The position numbers were made by a program, and so were the translations under genes. The notes beneath the pieces were generated by a model. It was given only the letters and a program-made list of their open reading frames with translations, was not told the DNA's origin and ran no database searches. Below are positions 23,201-35,200 of a stretch of DNA of 62,000 nucleotides, in pieces (the stretch's first letter is position 1; every line of letters begins with the position of its first letter). The stretch comes from Tubiluchus corallicola. Taxonomy: Eukaryota > Priapulida > Priapulimorpha > Priapulimorphida > Tubiluchidae. The stretch lies in assembly GCA_030141605.1 (NCBI GenBank), contig JAQGDQ010000288.1, positions 8,621-70,620 on the forward strand, in the 5' to 3' direction.

Positions 23201-26200
23201 TATTAAGGTATGTCACTATTGTGTTGCTCTGGCGGTGCCATCTAGGTATAATTACAGGAATGACAAGTCACTCAGCATGTTGGGTTTATTTTACTGTTAT
23301 CATTTAAATTTAGAAAAACATAACAAAGAGTTTCGCAAAAAATGTATATAACTCATAAAGCTACTTTATATTGTGTAGAAATTTTTAGACAGTGGAGCCG
23401 GTATTCACTTATAAATTATGACGTAACAGATGGACCTCTTTACTTTTTGTAAGCGCATGGTGGCTTTCCGTAGGCATGCGCTGTTTAAACTAAATCATAC
23501 TTCTTCAGCCATGGATAGATAGCCCATTTAGCGGTGGGTGTCATAGGCGTATTTAGAATTCGCCAGAAGGCCACTGGGTCCCGTAACGGGCGTTTTCCCA
23601 GATCCAACTCGCGATTTTTTCGAAATTTTGACTAAACAGCATGCGGAAAAAACGTTCTAGCGGCGCCTGGTGGGACTCTCGGAGGGAGATATACAGCTAT
23701 TTAGAAAGAGGAAGAACAGGGCTACACGATGATGCGGGCTATATGTTAGGACAGGTCCGCTGAGAGGAGTACCGACGAGTTAATTAGATGTTCCATTTTT
23801 GGCAATTTTCTCTTGGAAAACTGCTGACGCAAAGCCATTGTTGTGACGTCATCCATTATACTCTGCCTATAACTTTAATTCAGTAAAAGCTGCTACTGGC
23901 TTTGCGTTATAAGTGAGGACTGTGTAGGATGTTCGTGTATTATTGATTATAAGTGTATTTATATGCAAAATTTTTTGGGGCCTTTGCTAGTTAGTTATCT
24001 AAGGTTTTATAAAAGCTTATACTATTGACAGAAATTGACGTTGCGCTGCTTTTCTGTGGTCAACGAACGATGTCATTGGTGGAAAAATGGACTTTCAAAA
24101 TGGGAGCGCCCAAGCGGGAAATGACCACCACTTTGAAGTGATTTTACCAATTACATGAGGCACTTATCACATTTTTCTTACTAAATCCTTTTAACACTTT
24201 TTGCGAACATTGAAGTAAGCATGACTTCGGGAGGAGGCTAGGCCTTTCCATTAATGTCTTGACGAAATTAGTGCGGTACGCTGATCACATCTGTCAAACA
24301 GTTAATGTGGGCCGGTCTATTTTGAATGGTGGCTTATTTTCTTTTGTATTTTAGTTCAGCTGCCGTACATTAGTGCCGTACGTCTGTGAAAGAAAGCTTC
24401 TTGGGCTTGCTTATGCACAGTTATAAAATTTTAACTGTGGCTGATATTTTTTATACTAAAACGTTCATTTTTGCGTTGTTTTGTTACTAGGTAGCTTACA
24501 TATTTGTGTGCTTGCAAACCAAAATCGTGTGCATAAATCGGCATGGTTAAAACTACGTTAAGGTGCTTCAAAGTAGAATGCACCAAAAAAACTCGTCAAA
24601 TGTCAATTATTTGATTTTTATAAAAACAAATACCAAATATATCGAATTTTAATATTTTGGCACCAAACTGTTAAGGAAATGTTCAAAAAATACTAAAAAT
24701 CTAATTTTATAGCCCTGTATCCACTTTTCTGTCTAGTAGCTAGTACCGCAATTGAGAAAAGCTCGTATTTTTAAACTCCGTTAGTAGCTCATTAAAGCAA
24801 TGATTTTGCTTCGGGTTTTAACTGTTGCCAAGCCCTGATCTTCGTCAGAAAGAGCCATCTACTGGATTTAAACATAACTTTAATGTGTGCTTCCAATGTC
24901 CGTAGCAACCTACATTTGTACGGTTGCTAAGTGTTTTGTAGAAACGCGATAAAAAACAATGGCCGACTTTAACAGAGGTGCTCTCAAGATTATGTTTTTC
25001 AGTGCTCAGCCTGCACCTCAACTTCAACGTGGATTATCTCAGCTTAGAAATAACACAGAGCGATGAACTTGGTATTAAAATGATCCTCATGAATGGAGAT
25101 TCAGGATATGTGAATAACTAGAAAAGCTTAACTGCCATCTTATGGACGATTTTGCTATGCATGCACACATATTTTGTACTGTGACTTATCAAAAATCTTT
25201 TTGCAGTGTAAAGTCAATGGAAGTATTGTTTTCATGTAGTGCCGGTACTAACACAGTTTGGTTTTAATATGAGTATACTTTATTGTTTACATAAATAGGT
25301 GTGTTTACTATTATTATTATTTTGCAGCTTCTCAGAAGAGGATGTTACTCAAGGCAACCCCATAAACCTTAGATTCGTCAAGTTTCAAAATGTTTTGAAT
25401 ATAACGGTGAGTCTTAAAATTACAAATCTGCATGCATTATTGGAGGTAGTCAGTTGAGTTTATTTTAACTGAAATACCCAGAATGTAATCTCACACGCAA
25501 TGCTCCTAATTGAAGTATTATCAGGTTTTAACTGAAATGTTCATCACTTAATATTTGGTCTTTATGCTGTGGATTTAAATCAGGTATATTTAGACTTTGT
25601 ATGGATTTCAATTGAAAGATTGTGTGGTAACCCTACACCTACAGCTAAGATTGTTTTGCTGACCATTATGGGTGATAGTAAAAACTGGGCATATATTGTC
25701 TCTGCACCCTGCTGATCCTTCTCCTTTTCTTCACTTGTCCAAAAAGTGATTTCAAAAGTGTAAACGGTGATTTCAAAAGTGCAAAAGTGGTTTCAAAAGT
25801 GCAGAAGGGTGATTTCAAAAGTGCAAAAAGTAATGTCAAAAGTGCAGTGGTGATTTCAGTTGTGCAAAAAGTGATTTCAAAAGTGCAGGTCAAGGTGCAG
25901 AAGGTGATTTCAAAAGTGCAAAAAGTGATTTCAAAAGTGCTGAAGGTGATTTCAAAAGTGCAAAAAGTGATTTCAAAAGTGCAAAAGGTGAAATCAGACA
26001 TTCACCACCGTAAACACTTTGAATGAAAAACCAAAAATCGTGGTGCGTGTTTTATTTACAGTAATCATCTGATTTCACCATTTTCATTTTTGAAATAATT
26101 TTTTGCAATTTTCAAGCTTCTTTTTGCACAGTTGAAGTTTGCATACAGTAAGTCCTCGCTTTATGGCGCCAATGCACTCCAACAAAATGCGACGTTAAGC

Positions 26201-29200
26201 GAAATGTTTTTAAATGAAACAAAAGCTTCTACGGAAAATAATGTAAAAGAATTGAGGTACGTTCCAGAGGCAAAAACTAATGCTGCTTAAATCATATAAA
26301 TTAAGTTTCTCCATGGATTCCGCTAATTAATTTTTTCTACTTGCTTGAAACCACCTATCTTTCTTACCAATGCGTACCTAGTTAGCAGTTTCTCTTTCAT
26401 TAAGGTTTAAGCCTAGGCAGCCATTAAACAATAAACACTAGAGACTCAAAGCCAAGTGCTGCATGAACAGACCTTGGGAATATTATCATACCAGAGCACT
26501 GTATTATTTACTACCTAGTCTGGTTGCTATAGGAACAGGCTGCAGGTAGAATTCCTTCTCACAAAGTTTGTTCACACTGTATCATTTACTACCTAGTCTG
26601 GTTGCTATAGGAACAGGTTGCTGGTAGAATTCCTTCTCACAAAGTTCGTTCACACTGTATCATTTACTACCTAGTCTGGTTGCTATAGGAACAGGTTGCA
26701 GGTAGAATTCCTTCTTACAAAGTTTGTTCACACTGTATCATTTACTACCTAGTCTGGTTGCTATAGGAACAGGCTGCAGGTAGAATTCCTTCTCACAAAG
26801 TTTGTTCACACTGTATCATTTACTACCTAGTCTGGTTGCTATAGGAACAGGCTGCAGGTAGAATTCCTTCTTACAAAGTTTGTTCACACTGTATCATTTA
26901 CTACCTAGCCTGGTTGCTATAGGAACAGGTTGCATGTGGAATTCCTTCTCACAAAGTTTGTTCACACTGTATCATTTACTAGGTAGTCTGGTTGCTATAG
27001 GAACAGGTTGCTGGTAGAATTCCTTCTCACAAAGTTTGTTCACACTGTATCATTTACTACCTAGTCTGGTTGCTATAGGAACAGGTTGCAGGTAGAATTC
27101 CTTCTCACAAAGTTTGTTCACACTGTATCATTTACTACCTAGTCTAGTTGCTATAGGAACAGGTTGCAGGTTGAATTTCTTCTTACAAAGTTTGTTCACA
27201 CTGTATTATTTACTACGCAGTCTGGTTGCTATAGGAACAGGCTGCAGGTAGAATTCCTTCTTACAAAGTTTGTTCACACTGTATTATTTACTACCTAGTC
27301 TGGTTGCTATAGGAACAGGCTGCAGGTAGAATTCCTTCTTACAAAGTTTGTTCACACTGTATTATTTACTACCTAGTCTGGTTGCTATAGGAACAGGTTG
27401 CAGGTAGAATTCCTTCTCACAAAGTTTGTTCACACTGTATTATTTACTACCTAGTCTGGTTGCTATAGGAACAGGTTGCAGGTAGAATTCCTTCTCACAA
27501 AGTTTGTTCACACTGTATCATTTACTACCTAGTCTGGTTGCTATAGGAACAGGTTGCAGGTCGAATTCCTTCTCACAAAGTTTGTTCACACTGTATTATT
27601 TACTACCTAGTCTGGTTGTTATAGGAACAGGCTGCAGGTAGAATTCCTTCTTACAAAGTTTGTTTACACTGTATCATTTACTACCTAGTCTGGTTGCTAT
27701 GGGAACAGGTTGCAGGTCGAATTCCTTCTTACAAAGTTTGTTCACACTGTATCATTTACTACCTAGTCTGGTTGCTATAGGAACAGGTTGCAGGTAGAAT
27801 TCCTTCTCACAAAGTTTGTTTACACTGTATCATTTACTACCTAGTCTGGTTGCTATAGGAACAGGCTGTAGGTAGAATTCCTTCTCACAAAGTTTCTTCA
27901 CACTGTATCATTTACTACCTAGTCTGGTTGCTATAGGATCAGGCTGCAGGTAGAATTCCTTCTTACAAAGTTTGTTCACACTGTATCATTTACTACCTAG
28001 TCTGGTTGCTATAGGAACAGGTTGCTGGTAGAATTCCTTCTCACAAAGTTTGTTCACAGGTCTAGCTTGACAGAAATGGCAGCTAGTATAATAGTCAGTC
28101 GGGAAGCAAAAACATGTATAATAATTGCACTGCTTACATTACTAATGCACTTTTAAAACAGAATAACTCAGTATGTGCCGTTTTAGTGCTTCAAATTAGG
28201 TAAAAAAGTTGTTGATAAAATAAAAATTGGTTTTCAGCAAGGTAAAAAAACTGTCGTTAAAATGAAGCGGTGCATTGTTTAGTGAAAAAGGTGTCAAATT
28301 TTCAGCGTCGTTAAAACGAGGATTTACTGTATTTGAACTGGAGAAACTTGTGGAGTTGTATTTCGGTTGACAGTAGGCTTACAGAAAGCATGCTTATGTA
28401 ATACTTATGATATATACATGATAATATATGTGCATGACATAGTACATGATAATGTTATACACGTCAAAAAAGTGTCTGCAAGAGACTTATGGGCAATGAT
28501 GTGTGTTGTGCAGCATAGACTACTGACTTCTGTCCTTCCCTTCATTTCTACTTGTGTTACCATAATTAGGTTAATTTATTTAGGTTAATTAGGTTAATTT
28601 TTCAACAAATGAAGTGGATCATTATAGCTGTGCACATGGACAATTATAATTTCACAAGCATTGCTGGAGTTATTAATGTTATTCTGTTACTGTACAATCT
28701 CATGTGCAGGGATTAGAATTTTCTGCGGATACGCAGAATTCCGAGTTTCTGGAAGACCAGTAGTGCCATTTTTGTAAATCCCGTAAATTCGTTGAGAAAA
28801 CTTTTACGGACCCAGTACATTATTTCACAAGCTGACCGCTAGTTGGCAGGCCGTCACTTTGTTTACATCACGTACATCAGTGTAACCACGTGTGTATCTC
28901 TATGTATAAAAGTATAGAATCAATTGTGTGGAGTTATTTGAGTCAATTGCAGACAGTTTTTATATACTTTTGCATAGCAGCGGCCAGTACTTAGGCATTT
29001 TTGAGATAATTAGGTATCATGTATCCTTGATAGTTGGGTATTTTAAATTATGCACGAAACAAGGTAACTGATATTTTAAGTCCACTTAGAGGCTCTCTAT
29101 GGTCACATAATTGCAATTTGTTGCTGGCTCCATTGGACTTCGCCACCTTTAACCCCCATGGGGGCTTTGCCTCTCAACCCCATTGGGGACCTAGATGGCT

Positions 29201-32200
29201 CTCAAACCTCCGGCCTGTTTCAGAGTTTTTTGCAATTTGTCATTCTCATCCCTGCATGTGTTCAATGCACATTGTAAAGTGTATTATGTGCTGTACGAAT
29301 GTAATTTATTATGATAAAAAAACATTTTCTAACGCAGCTAGTCTTTGTGTTTGCTGGCAAGACTATACAATTCTGTTTAAACAACATATATGCAAGAGTG
29401 AGAGTATCCATTAGCGAAATGAACAGCCTTGTGTCACCATTAATTGTTTATCTCATGGATTCTACTAAGTGAAAGAGCTTCTTGACGTTTTTCTGTAGTA
29501 GCATTGTGCTAGCAATATTTCTTCGCAAATTAAAATTCATAGCTTAGTGAGATTGAAAGTTGCTTCTAGAACGTGACCGTGAACAGCGGTTCTCAGAAGT
29601 TAAGCAACATAGAGCCTGGTTAGTACTTGGATGGGTGACCGCCTAGGAATACCAGATACTGTAGGCTTGCGGGATGCCCACACTGTATCTCGACACTAGG
29701 CGGAGGAGCTGCACTAGCAGCCAACGGCTAGAGGGCGGAGGAGGTCAAGTGACTCGATGGCCATGTGTAGAGGAGTAAACCTTCCAAATCAGGAGTGGAG
29801 CCCCGAAGGCGGACCAGTGCAGCATGTTCCCTGACTCCGGCAGCTCCTGCAGCCAACCTGGTGCCAAACGTATCGCTCCGCTTTCCTTTGGACTGCACCA
29901 GGGAGGAAAAGAGGGGGTTCCTGTTGTCTGGGCTACTCAGGATCTCCATACACCTTGCCCAGGCGTGCACCCCGGAGAGACTCTCCTGGCGCACACTCCA
30001 TTGTTTTCCGAGACAGAAGGATGCCAACAATAACAACAAAGACAACAACAACTGTGCAAACACCTAACAAGCTTTCATCTCAAATTATTATTATTAACTG
30101 TACATTTCTCTCATTGTTTCTATATACATTGTTTCTATATACATTGTATTTGCATTTCCAAATGAACAAATAAATTGTAAAAAAAATCGTAAATTGTAAA
30201 TGTAAGAGTAACTTAGCCGCAGAAGTTTGTAAGCTAAAATCTATTTTACTATTTGCAGTCATAAATTTTATGCCAAAAGTGACATACTCATTTCTTGACT
30301 GTTTTTTGTATAACGTATTATATTTATGTATGATAGTAGGATTAACTAGAGAGCAAGGTGTGTTCTTTAAACCCATCATACTGCAAAGCAGGATTCTGTA
30401 TAAGTTTTATTCTGCCTTGAAATCTGTACTTGTGAATTGTCAAAAATTATGCTATGCTATTAAGCTTGGTGTTTTCATTTGCGTAGAAAAATTTATTCTC
30501 AAAATCAATGCGAAAAACATGCCATTTTTCTAATGTCTTCAAGCATTTGAAGCAAATGGTTCTTTTCTTGTGCATTGCGGTACTTTATTATGTTTGCTGA
30601 GAAGTGATAAGCATAAACATATATTCACCATAAACATAAGAAAAGATCATGTCTAGACAAGAAGTAAAGTTTGATATGAGCAACACTGATAATTTTTTGT
30701 ACTAGCAGGTGTCAGACTTACGATAAACATAATTTCTTACAAAAGTTTTCTGGTTTTAGGTGATGTTGTGTTTCTCCAAATGTGTTCATGAGTAGTATGT
30801 GCACATATGTGTTCACGAGTAGTATGTGCACATATGTGTTCATGAGTAGTATGTGCACATATGTGTTCATGAGTAGTATGTGCACAAATGTGCTCATGAG
30901 TAGTATGTGCACAAATGTGTTCACGGGTAGTATGTGCACATACGTGTTCATGAGTAGTATGTGCACATATGTGTTCATGAGTAGTATGTGCACATATGTG
31001 TTCATGAGTAGTATGTGCACATATGTGTTCATGAGTAGTATGTGCACGTATGTGTTCATAAGTAGTATGTGCACATATTATTTTTCTCAGAGTTTGTTTC
31101 TCGTAAAATGTTAATTTTAGAAACTGACGCAAAAAACGATTTCGTCATTATTGCATTTCGTTTGTGATCAGAAGTAATCATTGCGATGATTCCTCGTCAT
31201 ATACGCCAAGTGCTTTGCCCTGAATCTACGCTTATCATGGAGCATTAATCAAAATCTTTCTGCATAAAGTCAATGCACATTTGTAGATACCCTCCTTGAA
31301 TCTTGTTCCTTCTCTTCCGGGCTTTTTAATCTCTATTTTTAGAAAGACTGCTCATTAGCAAGATTTTCCCTTCCTCTTTCTTCTAATTTTTCTTGTTTAT
31401 TCTCTTACTTTAACTTTGTTGAAATGGTTTCGCTATTTTGATTTTGATACTTTTTTCCATTTTATGGCCATTTTGTTTTTCCTTTCAAGAAATTTGCACG
31501 TTATAAATGTTTAAGTGAAATGCATCATTGAAATTCTCAGAAAGAATGTTGCGCATTGACGTTCTGTCATCTATTTCTCCGCGGAATGCAAGACAAATAT
31601 TATCTTGCCGAATAATGAGCGCTACATTAACCACTTGCACAAGCATAATATTATCACTAATTGAATTTGTGTTCTTTCCCGATTTACTTTGAAAGAAAGT
31701 GATTTTATTCAGTATCTTGATGAAATCTAAATGATATTTTAGGGCCCAGTTAATACAAAAACATGTGCAAAGTAAACTAAAGACGTCGTATTTGCTTTGC
31801 AGTAGTTTAAACTGAATTTATTATAGGATTGGATGAGACAGCTTGAACAGCATGATTTAGGATCCTCACCACAACAGACTTTATACACTATTTACAAGAA
31901 CATTTACAGTAAGAATTGACTATACCTACACAAGCTGACAAGTTTTACTACAAGATTACATTAGACATTAGTAACATTTACAGTAAGAATAGACTATAAC
32001 TACACAAGCTGACAAGTTTTACTACAAGATTACATTAGACATTAATAACATTTACAGTAAGAATAGACTATAACTACACAAGCTGACAAGTTTTACTACA
32101 AGATTACATTAGACATTAGTAACATTTACAGTAAGAATAGACTATAACTACACAAGCTGACAAGTTTTACTACAAGATTACATTAGACATTAGTAACATT

Positions 32201-35200
32201 TACAGTAAGAATAGACTATAACTACACAAGCTGACAAGTTTTACTACAAGATTACATTAGACATTAGTAACATTTACAGTAAGAATAGACTATAACTACA
32301 CAAGCTGACAAGTTTTACTACAAGATTACATTAGACATTAGTAACATTTACAGTAAGAATTGACTATAACTACACAAGCTGACAAGTTTTACTACAAGAT
32401 TACGTTAGACATTAGTAATATTTACAGTAAGAATAGACAATAACTACACAAGCTGACAAGTTTTACTACAAGATTACGTTAGACATTAGTAACATTTACA
32501 GTAAGAATTGACTATACCTACACAAGCTGACAAGTTTTACTACAAGATTACATTAGACATTAGTAACATTTACAGTAAGAATTGACTATAACTACACAAG
32601 CTGACAAGCTTTACTACAAGATTACATTAGACATTAGTAACATTTACAGTAAGAATAGACTATAACTACACAAGCTGACAAGTTTTACTAAAAGATTACA
32701 TTAGATATTAGTAACATTTACAGTAAGAATTGACTATAACTACACAAACTGACAAGTTTTACTGCAAGATTACATTAGACATTAGTAACATTTACAGTGA
32801 GAATAGACTACAACTACACAAGCTGACAAGTTTTACTACAAGATTACGTTAGACATTAGTAATATTTACAGTAAGAATAGACAATAACTACACAAGCTGG
32901 CAAGTTTTACTACAAGATTACATTAGACATTAGTAACATTTACAGTAAGAATAGACTATAACTACACAAGCTGAGAAGTTTTACTACAAGATTACATTAG
33001 ACATTAGTAACATTTACAGTAAGAATAGACTATAACTACACAAGCTGACAAGTTTTACTACAAGATTACATTACACATTAGTAGAAAATGACGGTTAGAA
33101 AATATTAATGTACGATTATTTAAGACTGATGCATTTCATAACAGATAGAAACTACTGGAAGCGTTTAGTACGGAATATAAAGTCATGTATGCATTGGAAT
33201 ATTTTACAGTTAGCAACATAGTTAAATTCATCTTTTCTGAATAATAACAACTTCAACAGATCATTATTTCCTAAGGCAGCTATATTAAGGTTTTCGGGCA
33301 GAAGCATTTCATTTAATTTATCAAACATAACAACCCTAGTTTGTTGATACAATGGGCAGTGCAACAAAAAGTGTTCAACAGACTCAAATCGAAATCCACA
33401 GTTACAATTCGGCAATATTGGATGACCGTTATTATCTTTACAGCCTTTAGAGAAAAGGTCATTGCTTTGCATTACAGGCACTGCTAATTTTGCTTTGTTT
33501 TCTCTTTGATGCTTTTAGTTGTTTATCAAAGACAACCTTGGGGGTACAGAAACAACAAGGATCGATAAGCTGCAGTTTATTGGCTCCCCAGTTGCTACAA
33601 CGAACATGGGTGACTTCAAACGGGTAGGCCTCTTTCTTTTGCAAAGCCGTTGTTTAAGTTGTTGGTAATCTGATGCTAAATTAAGTAGCAGTACTTAGTG
33701 TTCAGTTGTGCAAAATTTTACATTGTGCAATCTTTGAAAACCCCCCAGTTTATATATATTCTACCCAAAACTTGTGAAATCTGATTTGAACTTGGTTAAT
33801 GTTAACTAGCAGCTTTGATGTTTTGAACTGCTGAATTCCGCCATATTTTTACTTAAAGTTTTCGACACACTTTCAACTCTTGTTGCCCCAACCGTCAGCT
33901 TTACATCGGTGACATAGCAGTTATCCAGCAGTTACTGCTAAATCGGTTGTCACACCTCATTAGGGGTGAGCATTCTCTACCAGAAAGTGAATTTGAATCG
34001 AACTAAACTTCAGTTTTCGAATTCGAATTGAGATTGACTTTCGATCAAGTTTTCGAACCGCTAGTAAAAATTTGTCTTACAAATATAATGCACATTACTC
34101 GATTTTGTTCTGCAGTAAAACCACTAATAATTTGTTTAAAATTTTGCACAGAAATAACAGCTAAATATGCTAATTTTATGACGTTTCAAACGTTTTAATG
34201 ATAAAGAATGTGTGTGATTGAAGTGCTAAATTATTCGAATCTACAGTTTTAGGTTCGAATCGAATTCAAACGTTCGATGCTCACCCGTACAACCCATGGC
34301 TTCACATTTCTACTTGTATCACCTTCCCACGTTTTTGTCGGACATAAAATGACATTTTTTATCATTAACCATTTGAGATGGCTTTGTTGACTGCCATGTG
34401 AATTGTTTGTAGACGTTTATACGTTCTAGTTAGTTGGAAGTTGGCCTAACTAGAGTTGATCTTGCGCCACCTTAGTAATTTGTTAATAAATTGCTTATTA
34501 GAAATAATTAATGTTTGCTCTAGTAAAATTGAAATAAAGATGGGAAAATTATTAAGTTAATTGGTGTGAAGATTTCAGACAATAACAAATCAAGCCAGTT
34601 TGCATTTTATTTGTCACTTACAATCATTATAAGCCAGCCTTTTCATACTGAAAAGATTAATTTTTGCAGAATATAGATTTATCTGTACAATATTTTTATT
34701 ATTATCATAATTCTTTATTTAAAATTTAAAATTGTACGCATATACAAATATTTACATAAAATACATACAGGGACCCTCTATTTGCAGGGTATGGTTAAAA
34801 AAAACTTTGTAAATAAAATAGCTGTTATATTCGTAAGACTTTTAAATACCAATAAATCAATATACCAATAAAAGAACAACTAAAATCAAATAGTACCAAT
34901 TTACACAAATTTACACAAAACGACCTGTATAATATAAAAGTGACAGATATAATATAAAAGTTCAATATTTTATACTAAAGTTTGTAAAAACGAATCACAA
35001 ACTAACTCAGAGAAAGCAACTAGCAGGTTTTTGTCTCGATAGGTATAAATTTTACTAATGTTTTGAAATTGTAGGCTATTTGCGAGCGCTAATCTTTTAT
35101 TTTCGTCCACCAGAGTAAAATTAAAAAGCAAATGTTCAGCTGTTTGTGCTTCCTCTGAACATATACAGGCATTTTCGTGTATGTATCCAATTTTAAAAAG

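Noticed and set aside
25666-26026. Overlapping frames on both strands with repeated FEITFCT or VISKVQK
   Set aside because: Explained by the 21-bp minisatellite.
26495-28065. CRISPR-like regular repeats
   Set aside because: Units are contiguous 78-bp tandem copies without unique spacers, in an animal genome.
29581-29670. Functional 5S rRNA gene
   Set aside because: The 5' third is diverged, there is no T-run terminator after the 3' end, and it is fused to a SINE body with a simple tail.
30718-31132. His/Thr-rich and Cys/Met-rich frames on both strands
   Set aside because: By-products of the 27-bp minisatellite, whose length is a multiple of three.
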